11,946 nt of DNA from an uncultured Clostridia bacterium (GCA_944381225.1 CALWKJ010000030.1:1-11946); one strand, 5' to 3'; positions 1 to 6,884 are shown, numbered from the stretch's first letter. Notes: generated by a model from the sequence alone, not told the origin. Translations and numbers: made by a program.

Positions 1-12
1 CAGCCTTGGTAA
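1..12 (+). repeat. Inverted copy of the tRNA-Thr 5'-half tip, cut by the window edge
   Basis: Bases 3-12 (GCCTTGGTAA) are the exact reverse complement of bases 23-32, with a 10-nt spacer between them. Bases 23-32 are the anticodon-loop end of the minus-strand tRNA-Thr half that follows. The bases before it here (CA) fit a plus-strand anticodon stem CAGCC rather than CCGCC, so this may be the tip of a third, oppositely oriented tRNA half lying mostly outside the window. It could also simply be one arm of a hairpin. The window edge prevents a decision. Confidence 0.4.
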
Positions 13-22
13 AAGTAAACTA

Positions 23-64
23 TTACCAAGGCGGTGCACTACCGACTGTGCTACATTAGCATAT
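23..64 (-). repeat. tRNA-Thr(GGT) 5' half, copy 1
   Basis: Read on the minus strand from base 60 to base 23, this is nucleotides 1-38 of a tRNA-Thr: acceptor strand GCTAATG, TA, D-stem GCAC paired with GTGC, anticodon-stem strand CCGCC and loop TTGGTAA with anticodon GGT. The D-stem differs from the usual GCTC/GAGC at two sites that still pair. No 3' half (GGCGG, T-arm, acceptor strand) follows, so this is not a working tRNA gene as it stands. The same 42 bases recur at 123-164. The identity stops exactly at the 3' edge of the anticodon loop, a usual crossover position for tRNA-targeting integrases. Confidence 0.75.
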
Positions 65-122
65 TCAGTTTTTGAGTAAAATTTTATTGTTTTTTAAGTG
101 GTAAAATTTGCCATTTTTTATT

Positions 123-164
123 TTACCAAGGCGGTGCACTACCGACTGTGCTACATTAGCATAT
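123..164 (-). repeat. tRNA-Thr(GGT) 5' half, copy 2
   Basis: These 42 bases are identical to 23-64 and lie exactly 100 bp away in the same orientation. Again only tRNA positions 1-38 are present (minus strand, base 160 to 123), with no anticodon-stem partner or T-arm after the loop. The interval behind each copy (65-122 and 165-222) is AT-rich and shows patchy similarity, for example TTTTT-GTG-TAAA at 91-105 and 191-205. The unit that was duplicated was therefore probably the whole 100 bp. The tRNA part is identical while the rest has drifted, which suggests conversion or selection on the half-tRNA. Confidence 0.75.
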
Positions 165-222
165 GTGATTTTTATTAAATTTTTGTGTATTTTTTGGGTG
201 TTAAATTTAGGCTATTTTAAAA

Positions 223-243
223 TTACCAATGTTGTGCGCCATT
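223..243 (-). repeat. Decayed third copy of the tRNA-half repeat
   Basis: The motif TTACCAA starts at 223, exactly 100 bp beyond the start of the second copy, and about 13 of the 20 bases from 224 still match the repeat. Similarity fades after about 243. The exact register is the main reason to call it a degenerate third unit rather than chance. Confidence 0.4.
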
Positions 244-246
244 TAC

Positions 247-280
247 CATTAAAGGTTAAATATACATTATACCTTTAATG
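247..280. other. Ten-base-pair inverted repeat
   Basis: CATTAAAGGT at 247-256 pairs perfectly with ACCTTTAATG at 271-280 around a 14-nt loop. No T-run follows on either strand, so it does not look like an intrinsic terminator. It lies inside the degenerate third tRNA-half unit. Its role is unknown. Confidence 0.4.
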
Positions 281-660
281 ATTCACAATAAATAATTCGT
301 TTCTTACGGCTTTAAATTATATTTCTATTTTTAAAATACTTATTATATTAATGCGATACATTTACATAGTAAATTTTTACTTTTAGTGTTTTGTTAATTT
401 TGCTTATATGAAATTTTATTAACATATTATTACATAGTTTAATTTTTTATTTGTAAATATTTAAGTTTAGTTTAATAATTAATAAAATTTTAATTTCTTG
501 TTGTTTATTTTTTAAATATTGATTTTTATTAAACAAGCAAAATTTAAGTTTTTTTAAGCAAATTTTTATGCAAATAATACATCAACATAGACTTTGGGAA
601 ATCCTATGTTAATATAACAAATAGTTAGGCTTTTGTCAAATATTAGTTTTAAATAATTAA
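281..660. other. AT-rich intergenic stretch without a recognisable gene
   Basis: About 380 bases between the tRNA-half repeats and the holB promoter hold no credible reading frame and no tRNA or rRNA that I can recognise. The one structured element is an imperfect hairpin at 584-610 (arms AACATAG and CTATGTT, with a possible inner TTT/AAA pairing around GGG). It has no T-tract. The rest is low-complexity A/T sequence. Confidence 0.5.
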
Positions 661-683
661 ATTGTTTTTGTTGTATAAATTTT

Positions 684-711
684 TTGCAAAATATTTAAAT
701 TGTGCTATTAT
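684..711 (+). promoter_or_regulatory. Extended -10 promoter for the holB operon
   Basis: TTGCAA (684-689), a 16-nt spacer and TATTAT (706-711), with TGC directly before the -10, make an extended -10 sigma-A-type promoter. The expected transcription start (about 717-719) coincides with the GTG start proposed for holB, so the transcript would have little or no leader. Confidence 0.5.
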
Positions 712-718
712 ATTTTAC

Positions 719-1684
719 GTGGAATTAATTAAATATTTTTTAAAGTTGCCATTTATAACAAAATTGTTGCAAGATAAACAGCAAAATAAGTTGTCGTCAG
801 GTTATTTATTCCATAGTCTTGACGCTTCATCAAATGCTTTTGCTGTAACAGCTCTTGCAATGACTTTGTTATGTAAAAAATCAGGTTGTTTTTCTTGCGA
901 AAACTGTATAAAAATTTTAAAAAATTCACATCCAGACGTTTTATACTATCCAAAAGAAAAAGCATTTAGCGTTTTTGATGCTAAGGATATAATTGAACAG
1001 GCATATAAAAAACCGATGATTGCAAATTTTAAAATAATAATAATTAATGAAATTGATAATTCTAGTATAGAGGCACAAAATAAGCTCTTAAAGATTATAG
1101 AAGAACCACCTAAAAATGTATTTTTTTTAATTACAACTTCGAACTTGGATAAGGTTTTACAAACAATTAAATCAAGACTATTAAAAATTAAGGTTCCTTG
1201 CTTTAGCTTAGATGAAATTAAAGAAATTTTTGATTCCTTTAGGAATAATGAAAATTACAGTTTGGCAATTACGTATGGTCAGGGTTATGTTGGAAAGACA
1301 TTAGAAATATTAAAAAATGAAAATTATTTGGCAATTTATGAGTTTTGTAAAGAAATTGTAATACATTTAAAACAAAGTTCACAAATAATAAATTTTTTGA
1401 ATGAAAAAATTGACAAAGATAAATTTATTATTATTCTTACAATTTTGTCAAGTTTTTATAGAGATTTATTGATGTTATTGTGCAACCAAGACTATCTTGT
1501 TGTTGATAAGGATTTGATAAAAGATTTTGCTGAAATTAAAAAGGAATTTTCAATAAATTCGGTTATTAAAATTATAAACTTAATAAATCAAATTAATGAA
1601 AAGCGATTTTCAAATGTATCTTTAAATTTGTTATTTGAAACAATGCTGGTTAAAATTTTGGAGGTTAAATTTAGATGCAAGTAG
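719..1684 (+). CDS. holB: DNA polymerase III subunit delta' (HolB)
   Basis: Clamp-loader subunit of the replicative polymerase. From the GTG at 719 the protein has 321 residues. Family landmarks are four clustered cysteines (52, 57, 60, 63) of the zinc module followed by HPDV (71-74), then the AQNKLLKIIEEPP segment and the TIKSR stretch, where the usual SRC reads SRL. The Walker A loop normally found after YLF is absent (residues 32-45 contain no GxxGxGK), as in other non-hydrolysing delta' subunits. An upstream TTG at 662 would add 19 residues that do not resemble the family and lie over the promoter, so GTG719 is preferred, although it has no ribosome site. The end overlaps ricT by 10 bases. 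It opens the four-gene operon and, unlike B. subtilis, has no tmk directly before it. Confidence 0.87.
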   Translation: MELIKYFLKLPFITKLLQDKQQNKLSSGYLFHSLDASSNAFAVTALAMTLLCKKSGCFSCENCIKILKNSHPDVLYYPKEKAFSVFDAKDIIEQAYKKPMIANFKIIIINEIDNSSIEAQNKLLKIIEEPPKNVFFLITTSNLDKVLQTIKSRLLKIKVPCFSLDEIKEIFDSFRNNENYSLAITYGQGYVGKTLEILKNENYLAIYEFCKEIVIHLKQSSQIINFLNEKIDKDKFIIILTILSSFYRDLLMLLCNQDYLVVDKDLIKDFAEIKKEFSINSVIKIINLINQINEKRFSNVSLNLLFETMLVKILEVKFRCK

Positions 1685-2514
1685 AAATTATTGACATAAG
1701 TTACACTGACGGGGGAAAACCATATTCATTTTCACCTAATAATTTAAAATTAAAAATAGGAGATACTGTTGTTGTAGATACTGCAAGAGGCAATGAACTT
1801 GGGCACGTTTGCTCCAATGTTAAGGTTGTTGAAAACTATCAATATGCGGACCAATTAAAAAAAGTATTAAGACTGGCTACTGAAAAAGATTTGCAAATAA
1901 AGGCAGAAAATTTGTTAAAAGAAAAACAAATTAAGCAAAAAACAGAAGAATTGGCCTTAAAATTAAATTTAGATATGAAAGTTACAAGCGCAGAGTTGAA
2001 TTTGGAAAGAACAAAAGTTGTTATAAATTTTACATCAGACAACAGAGTTGATTTTAGAGAACTTGTGAAAGAGCTCGCTAGCACATTTAAAATTAGAATA
2101 GAATTGAAACAAATAGGTTCAAGGATTGAAACTCAGCTTATTGGTGGATTGGGCCCTTGTGGACGTCAAATTTGCTGTAATTTGTTTTTAAAAGAATTTG
2201 AACATTCTACTATTAAAATGGCAAAAAATCAAGGTATCAGTTTAAATCCAACAAAAATAAATGGGCTGTGTGGCAGGCTTAAGTGCTGTTTGGCATATGA
2301 AAACAGTCATTATTTGGAAACAATTGAAAAAATGCCAAAAGTAGGAAGCGTTGTTGAAACCAAAAGAGGGAAAGGCCAAGTTGTTTATAACAATTTATTA
2401 AACAGCACAGTGCAAGTAAAATTTTGTCTTGGTGAGGACAGTTTTGAAATTGAAGAATATGAATTAAATGAAATTAAATTTAAAAAAGTTGATAAAGAAG
2501 ATGATGTTAAATGA
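1675..2514 (+). CDS. ricT: RicT (YaaT), PSP1-domain Fe-S RNA-maturation factor
   Basis: This is the PSP1 family. In B. subtilis RicT forms the RicA-RicF-RicT (Y-complex) Fe-S assembly that assists RNase Y-dependent mRNA maturation and affects sporulation and competence. The 279 residues show the N-terminal block DTARGNELGHV (35-45) and two diagnostic motifs: GPCGRQICC (160-168) and GLCGRLKCC (197-205), which supply six cysteines (162, 167, 168, 199, 204, 205). Between them is the conserved SIKMAKNQ...LNPTKI-type segment. A strong GGAGG at 1660-1664 precedes the ATG by 10 nt, inside the end of holB. The pairing with holB is conserved in Firmicutes. The replication-initiation control gene yabA, which follows yaaT in B. 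subtilis, is missing here. The partners RicA and RicF are not in the window. Confidence 0.92.
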   Translation: MQVEIIDISYTDGGKPYSFSPNNLKLKIGDTVVVDTARGNELGHVCSNVKVVENYQYADQLKKVLRLATEKDLQIKAENLLKEKQIKQKTEELALKLNLDMKVTSAELNLERTKVVINFTSDNRVDFRELVKELASTFKIRIELKQIGSRIETQLIGGLGPCGRQICCNLFLKEFEHSTIKMAKNQGISLNPTKINGLCGRLKCCLAYENSHYLETIEKMPKVGSVVETKRGKGQVVYNNLLNSTVQVKFCLGEDSFEIEEYELNEIKFKKVDKEDDVK

Positions 2515-3235
2515 TTTAGAATTGAGACTCGATGATTTAAATTTAAACAATTTGAAGTTATATCAATTTAAAAGTGGATATTGTTTTACAAGCGATAGTG
2601 TTTTGCTTGCAAATTTTATAAAAGCAAAAAAAAATGACATTTGCGTAGAGATAGGCACTGGAAGTGGAATTATTTCTGTTTTAGTTAGTTATAAATTAAA
2701 TCCAAAAAAAATTTATGCTTTTGATATTCAACATGATTATGCAGAACTTGCTAAAAAAAATATTGAATTTAATAAAATAAACAACATAGAAATAATAGAA
2801 AGCAAAATTCAAGATTATAAAAATTTTATAGATTTTAACGTTGATGTTATATTTTGCAATCCTCCATATTTTAAAAACAAAACTTGCAAACAAAGTGAAA
2901 ATGAAAGCATTGCAATATGCAAACACGAAAAATATTTGCCACTTGATGAACTTTTAAATTGTGTGACAAAAATGCTAAAATTTAAGGGCAAATTTTATCT
3001 GGTTTATCCAGCAAGCAGAATATGCGAATTAATATTTCAATTAAAGCAAAAAAATTTAGAACCTAAAAAACTTTTTTTTGCACAACCAAACATAAATAAG
3101 GAGGCCAATACTGTTTATATAGAATGTGTTAAGGGTGGGAAAGAAGGAGTTAAAATTTTGCCAACACTTGTTACGAATTCTTTAAAAGGTGACTATGTTC
3201 AAACAATACAAAAATTATATAGGGATAGAGGTTGA
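2501..3235 (+). CDS. trmN6: tRNA1(Val) (adenine37-N6)-methyltransferase-like protein (YabB/TrmN6)
   Basis: SAM-dependent N6-adenine methyltransferase of the YabB/YfiC family, which modifies A37 of tRNA. From the ATG at 2501 it has 244 residues. The N-terminus carries the family block LRLDDLNLNNLKLYQFK followed by FTSDSVLLANF. The SAM loop is E50-IGTGSG (51-56), the acidic residue of the next strand is in FDIQ (74-77), and the catalytic motif NPPY lies at 120-123, followed by an IAICKHE segment typical of the family. An in-frame ATG at 2468 lies inside ricT and adds residues foreign to the family. The ATG at 2504 is an equally good start behind the weak AAGAAG site. It overlaps ricT by 14 bases, so translation is probably coupled. 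The GIY-YIG gene yazA that follows yabB in B. subtilis is absent. Confidence 0.85.
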   Translation: MMLNDLELRLDDLNLNNLKLYQFKSGYCFTSDSVLLANFIKAKKNDICVEIGTGSGIISVLVSYKLNPKKIYAFDIQHDYAELAKKNIEFNKINNIEIIESKIQDYKNFIDFNVDVIFCNPPYFKNKTCKQSENESIAICKHEKYLPLDELLNCVTKMLKFKGKFYLVYPASRICELIFQLKQKNLEPKKLFFAQPNINKEANTVYIECVKGGKEGVKILPTLVTNSLKGDYVQTIQKLYRDRG

Positions 3236-3237
3236 AT

Positions 3238-4050
3238 ATGATATATTTTGTGGCTACTCCAATAGGGAATTTAAAGGATATTACCTTTAGAGCTATTGAG
3301 GTGTTAAACAGCGTTGATGTTATAGCTTGCGAAGACACTCGAAATTCTTTAAAATTGTTAAATTTTTATAAAATATCGAAAAAACTTATTAGTTATCATA
3401 AATTTAATGAAAAAAATAGTGCAGAAGGAATAATAAATCTTGCAAAACAAAATAAAGATGTTGCTGTTATTAGCGACGCTGGTATGCCACTTATTTCTGA
3501 CCCGGGACATATTTTAGTTAACAAATTGATAGAAAATAACATTAATTACACAGTCATTCCCGGTGCTTCAGCGTGCCTTTCGGGTTTGATTTTAAGCGGT
3601 TTTGACAGTTCATTTTTTACTTTTATTGGTTTTTTAGACGAGAACAATAAAATTAGAAAAAATCAAATTGAAAAAATAAAAGATATTAAAAGCACGCTAA
3701 TATTTTATGTATCTCCTTACAATCTTGAAAAAGATGTTATGTTTTTGCATGAAAATTTGGGAGATAGAAAGGCTTGTTTAGTTAACGAAATTACGAAAAT
3801 TCACGAAAAAAAAATATATTTTAATCTTAGCAAATTGCCAGAAATTAAAATTAAAGGTGAGTATGTGTTAATTGTTGAAGGAAGAGCGAAAGAAGATAAA
3901 ATATTCGAAAGAACGCCAAAACAAGAACTTGATGAACTTTTAAGAAAGGGAATTAAAAAAAATGAGGCTATTAAAATGGTGGCAAAAGCAAGGCATATTC
4001 CAAAAAGAGAAATATATAAGTTAACGATTGATGAAATTGAAAACAATTAA
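3238..4050 (+). CDS. rsmI: 16S rRNA (cytidine1402-2'-O)-methyltransferase RsmI
   Basis: Methylates the ribose of C1402 in 16S rRNA at the decoding centre. The 270-residue protein has the tetrapyrrole-methylase fold with the RsmI signatures TPIGNL (7-12), EDTR (32-35), SDAGMPLISDPG (79-90) and PGASA (108-112), the last being the SAM-binding loop. The C-terminal 50 residues are the basic helical tail seen in full-length RsmI. A TTG at 3232 would overlap the previous stop, but the AGAGG at 3227-3231 is spaced correctly for ATG3238. It is the last gene of the holB operon, followed after 22 bp by the convergent spmB. Confidence 0.92.
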   Translation: MIYFVATPIGNLKDITFRAIEVLNSVDVIACEDTRNSLKLLNFYKISKKLISYHKFNEKNSAEGIINLAKQNKDVAVISDAGMPLISDPGHILVNKLIENNINYTVIPGASACLSGLILSGFDSSFFTFIGFLDENNKIRKNQIEKIKDIKSTLIFYVSPYNLEKDVMFLHENLGDRKACLVNEITKIHEKKIYFNLSKLPEIKIKGEYVLIVEGRAKEDKIFERTPKQELDELLRKGIKKNEAIKMVAKARHIPKREIYKLTIDEIENN

Positions 4051-4064
4051 AAATAATTGAAATT
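4044..4064 (-). terminator. Weak hairpin between convergent rsmI and spmB
   Basis: CAATTA (4044-4049) and TAATTG (4054-4059) form a 6-bp AT-only stem with a 4-nt loop. On the minus strand the stem is followed by TTTTC; on the plus strand a short AAATTTT follows. It may serve as a poor terminator for the convergent transcripts, but the stem is too weak to be sure. Confidence 0.25.
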
Positions 4065-4072
4065 TTAATATG

Positions 4073-4579
4073 CTAAATTATTCTACATAGCAAACACGAT
4101 GCTATTGCCCCAACTATGTTGCCTATTAGTGCAATGATAATGGCTGGGGTTATGTTTTTAATTTTTGTATCTGCAAAATATACTGCGCTAACATAAAAAA
4201 CAGTTTCACTGCTGGAAAGTATACAACATGCACATCTTGAGATATAATTGTCTGCTCCATATTTAGAAATAATATTTTCTAAAATGCTAACACTTCCACT
4301 GCCAGTAAATGGTCTAAGCAACACGAGCTCAGAAACTTCTGTGGGTATTCCCAAAAGGCTAAATAATGGGGATAGCATTTTTACAAGTAGTGAACTAAGT
4401 CCACTTAATCTAAACAGTGCAACACAAAGCATTATGGCGCAAATGTATGGAAAAACATTATATACCAAATTTATAGAATTTTTTGCACCACTGCAAAAAC
4501 TTTGGTAAATATTTACTTTTTTCATGCTTCCATAAACAATTAATAATATTAATAATACCGGAATTAGATATTTACTCAT
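4073..4579 (-). CDS. spmB: Spore maturation protein B (SpmB)
   Basis: Integral membrane protein of the nucleoside-recognition/Gate family that, with SpmA, is needed for normal spore-core dehydration and heat resistance in Bacillus and Clostridium. From ATG4579 it has 168 residues (B. subtilis SpmB about 178). The signatures RPFTGSGS (89-96) and LSSSETVFYVSAVYF (121-135) are intact. There are hydrophobic segments near residues 4-18, 40-58, 70-88, 118-135 and 146-165. A start at 4603 is possible but would overlap spmA more and add a charged tail. The chosen start overlaps the end of spmA by 8 bases (ATGAGTAA), suggesting translational coupling. Confidence 0.9.
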   Translation of the reverse strand: MSKYLIPVLLILLIVYGSMKKVNIYQSFCSGAKNSINLVYNVFPYICAIMLCVALFRLSGLSSLLVKMLSPLFSLLGIPTEVSELVLLRPFTGSGSVSILENIISKYGADNYISRCACCILSSSETVFYVSAVYFADTKIKNITPAIIIALIGNIVGAIASCLLCRII

Positions 4580-5141
4580 TTTTACTCTTTTTAAACTTAT
4601 CATAAATTAACAACACAAAAACACCAAATACTGTAGAAAGTGTTGTAGCTATAAGTGTTGGAATGATTATACTAGATGGATTATTTGAACCAGCACTTGC
4701 TAAAAGGCCAATTGCTGTTGTTGGCAAAAGTTGTATACTTGTTGAATTTACAACAATAAGCATTAAAATTGCAAATTTGGTTTTTTTTAAGTTGTTTTCC
4801 ATGCTTTTTATTGCTTTAATTCCACTAGGTGTTGCTGCATTGCCAAGCCCTAAAAAATTCGCTGATAAATTGAGTGCTATGTATTTTATTTGATTTTTAT
4901 CATCAATTCTAAAAATTTTTCTTATCGGTTTGTATAAAAATTTTGCCAATTTTTCGCTTATTCCTGTTTTGTCTACGATTTCAAGAATTCCCATCCACAC
5001 TGCGTATATTGCAATTAAATTTATGCATAAGGCTACAACATTTTTCGATTCATTAATCATTGTGCTAATTATTAAATCAGGCGCTGAAAAAATTAGCGTT
5101 GTTAAACTTAAAAACATGAGGATTGTCCAAATTATATTCAT
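4572..5141 (-). CDS. spmA: Spore maturation protein A (SpmA)
   Basis: Membrane partner of SpmB. The 189 residues (B. subtilis about 196) begin MNIIW as in Bacillus and contain the family blocks NFLGLGNAATPSGIKA (95-110) and VNSTSIQLLPTT (131-142). Hydrophobic segments lie near residues 4-24, 35-54, 86-104, 124-145 and 158-180. No ribosome site is visible before the ATG, and a TATAAT on the same strand ends only 5 nt upstream, so the mRNA may be leaderless. The pair sits where B. subtilis has metS, between rsmI and tatD. In B. subtilis spmAB is expressed in the mother cell under sigma-E; a convincing sigma-E promoter is not visible here. Confidence 0.92.
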   Translation of the reverse strand: MNIIWTILMFLSLTTLIFSAPDLIISTMINESKNVVALCINLIAIYAVWMGILEIVDKTGISEKLAKFLYKPIRKIFRIDDKNQIKYIALNLSANFLGLGNAATPSGIKAIKSMENNLKKTKFAILMLIVVNSTSIQLLPTTAIGLLASAGSNNPSSIIIPTLIATTLSTVFGVFVLLIYDKFKKSKNE

Positions 5142-5146
5142 GTTAA

Positions 5147-5152
5147 ATTATA
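5147..5152 (-). promoter_or_regulatory. TATAAT box abutting the spmA start codon
   Basis: On the minus strand TATAAT ends 5 nt before the spmA ATG. The expected start of transcription falls on or next to the ATG. The region 17 nt upstream (TAAAGA) is a poor -35. CATATAAT also loosely resembles a sigma-E -10, but no matching -35 is seen. Confidence 0.3.
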
Positions 5153-5171
5153 TGCTTGTGCATTTAATTTC

Positions 5172-5199
5172 TTTACTTTATTTTTTTTGCTGTTATAAT
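5172..5199 (+). promoter_or_regulatory. Extended -10 promoter for tatD-rsmA
   Basis: TTTACT (5172-5177), a 16-nt T-rich spacer and TATAAT (5194-5199) preceded by TGT. The predicted start near 5206 leaves a leader of about 10 nt that contains only the GGAG ribosome site (5207-5210). Confidence 0.55.
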
Positions 5200-5215
5200 T
5201 ATTTATGGAGTTATT

Positions 5216-5983
5216 ATGTTTATAGATATACACGCACATATTCAAGATCGTATTTTGGTGGAAAGGCTAGAAAATGTTATCAAAAATGCTGAACTTGTCA
5301 ATGTAAAAAAGATAATATGTTCGTCTTATGATTTGAGTTCTAGTGAAGAAGCCATCAAGATATCAAAGGAGTATCAAAATGTTTATGCGACTGTTGGTAT
5401 TCATCCAGAAAACTGTGAAGAATATGATAGTGAAGTTGAAAAAAAATTAATTGAGCTTTGCAATTTTAACAAAGTGGTGGCAGTTGGAGAAATTGGTCTT
5501 GATTATCATTATTCAAAAGAAAATAAAGAGCTTCAAAAACAAGTATTTATAAATCAAATAATAATGGCAAACAAACTGAGTTTGCCAATTGTAATTCACT
5601 CTCGCGATGCAATAGGTGATACTATGCAAATTATTAGAGAATATAAAAAATATTTAAATAACGGCGTTATTTTTCATTGTTTTAATGAAAGTGAAGAGAT
5701 ATTAAAGGAAATACTCGCAATGGGATTTTATGTGTCTTTTGGTGGAGTGGTTACTTTTAACAATGCTAAAAATTTGGTTGATATCGTAAAAAAAACACCC
5801 GTGGATAGAATTTTTACAGAGACAGATTGTCCATACCTTACTCCGGTTCCATTTAGGGGGCAAATAAATGAACCTAAAAATATAAATTTAATAATAAAAA
5901 AAATAAGTGAAATTAAAAATATTGATTTAAAAATCCTTGAAAAATCAATAGAAAACAATGTGAAAAAAATATTTAAAATTTAA
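5216..5983 (+). CDS. tatD: TatD-family metal-dependent hydrolase (YabD)
   Basis: TIM-barrel deoxyribonuclease/hydrolase of the TatD family, implicated in DNA repair and 3'-5' nucleic-acid trimming. The 255 residues carry the whole metal site: D4-x-H6-x-H8 in FIDIHAH, E92 in VGEIGLDYH, H128 in VIHSRD, H154 in FHCF and D204 in TETDCPYL. The family PFRG (212-215) and the NEP that follows are present. A GGAG at 5207-5210 gives the start. It precedes rsmA by 9 bases. In B. subtilis the ribonuclease M5 gene rnmV lies between the two; it is not here. Confidence 0.92.
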   Translation: MFIDIHAHIQDRILVERLENVIKNAELVNVKKIICSSYDLSSSEEAIKISKEYQNVYATVGIHPENCEEYDSEVEKKLIELCNFNKVVAVGEIGLDYHYSKENKELQKQVFINQIIMANKLSLPIVIHSRDAIGDTMQIIREYKKYLNNGVIFHCFNESEEILKEILAMGFYVSFGGVVTFNNAKNLVDIVKKTPVDRIFTETDCPYLTPVPFRGQINEPKNINLIIKKISEIKNIDLKILEKSIENNVKKIFKI

Positions 5984-5992
5984 TGGTGGATT

Positions 5993-6808
5993 ATGGAAAT
6001 AAAAGAAATAAAATTTAATAAAAAATACGGTCAAAACTTTATTTTTGATACTAATTTATTAAATTCTATAGTCAGCGATGCAAAAATTTCAAAAGAAGAT
6101 GAGGTTCTTGAAATTGGCACGGGGGCTGGAACATTAACTAAAATAATTGCAAAAAAATGCAAAAAAGTTGTAAGTTATGAAATTGACAAAAATTTGCAAT
6201 CAGTTATTCAGCAAAATTTGAGTGAAATAAACAACGCTGTGGTTATTTACAAAGATGCTTTAAAAGAAGAGATAAAAAATATTGAAAATAATTTTGAAGA
6301 TTCATATTCAATAATTGCTAATTTGCCATATTATATCACTACTCCATTAATTTTAAAATTTATTTTGCAGACAAAGCGAGTAAAAAAAATAACAATAATG
6401 GTACAAAAAGAAGTTGCAGAAAGATTTAGTGCAAAATGCAATAGTAAAGATTATTCTGCCATTACCGTTTTGTTAAATTTTTATGGAGACGTTAAAATTT
6501 TGAGAAATGTTTCAAAAAAGGTTTTTGTTCCCATGCCAAAAGTAGATTCTGCTGTTGTACAGATAAATTTGGAAAATGGCAAATATGAATGTGACGAAAA
6601 GTTATTTTTGCAAATAGTAAAATGTGCCTTCTTAATGCGCCGAAAAACTATATATAATAATTTGCAAAAGGGATTGAATATAACCAAAGATGAAGTGACA
6701 ATTATGCTTAAAAAATGTAATATTGATTTCAATAAAAGGGCAGAGAATTTAACTGTTGAAAATTTTGTTGATTTAACAAAAGCATATTTCGACACAATAA
6801 GTCAATAA
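5993..6808 (+). CDS. rsmA: 16S rRNA (A1518/A1519-N6)-dimethyltransferase RsmA (KsgA)
   Basis: Dimethylates the two adjacent adenosines in the 3' terminal loop of 16S rRNA. The 271 residues have the expected order of motifs: KYGQNF (11-16), the SAM loop GTGAGTLT (42-49), E63 for the SAM ribose, catalytic NLPYY (110-114), PKVDSAVV (182-189) and the C-terminal RRKT (216-219) with N222/N223. The usual LD of the KYGQNFL...D region reads FIFD, a mild variation. The site GGTGG, 3-7 nt before the ATG, is the ribosome site. It is co-transcribed with tatD and is the last gene of the conserved block. Confidence 0.93.
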   Translation: MEIKEIKFNKKYGQNFIFDTNLLNSIVSDAKISKEDEVLEIGTGAGTLTKIIAKKCKKVVSYEIDKNLQSVIQQNLSEINNAVVIYKDALKEEIKNIENNFEDSYSIIANLPYYITTPLILKFILQTKRVKKITIMVQKEVAERFSAKCNSKDYSAITVLLNFYGDVKILRNVSKKVFVPMPKVDSAVVQINLENGKYECDEKLFLQIVKCAFLMRRKTIYNNLQKGLNITKDEVTIMLKKCNIDFNKRAENLTVENFVDLTKAYFDTISQ

Positions 6809-6844
6809 TAGTAATTTTATAATTAACAATTGTTATGAAGTTTG

Positions 6845-6861
6845 CACTATAATATATAGTG
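6845..6861. promoter_or_regulatory. Palindrome over a TATAAT box upstream of the 6885 gene
   Basis: CACTATA (6845-6851) and TATAGTG (6855-6861) are a perfect 7-bp inverted repeat with a 3-nt centre. A TATAAT (6848-6853) lies within it. No -35 sits at the ideal distance (TTAACA at 6823-6828 is 19 nt away). The position suits an operator that would block the promoter of the following gene. Confidence 0.4.
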
Positions 6862-6884
6862 TAATTTTTTATAGGAGAAACAAT

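Noticed and set aside
1..64. Functional tRNA-Thr gene on the minus strand
   Set aside because: The sequence after TTGGTAA does not contain the GGCGG partner strand, T-arm or acceptor strand within the window. Only the 5' half is there.
23..164. CRISPR array reading of the 42-base repeats
   Set aside because: The repeats match tRNA positions 1-38 with a D-stem and anticodon loop, the spacing is exactly 100 bp, the intervals are about 58 nt and similar to each other, and no cas gene is nearby.
584..610. Terminator at the hairpin upstream of holB
   Set aside because: The stem is interrupted and neither strand has a following T-tract.
753..965. Minus-strand reading frame inside holB
   Set aside because: It is antisense to a well-conserved gene, with no ribosome site and no recognisable protein features.
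4930..5292. Plus-strand 120-residue frame across spmA and the tatD start
   Set aside because: It overlaps two confidently identified genes in other frames and the tatD promoter.
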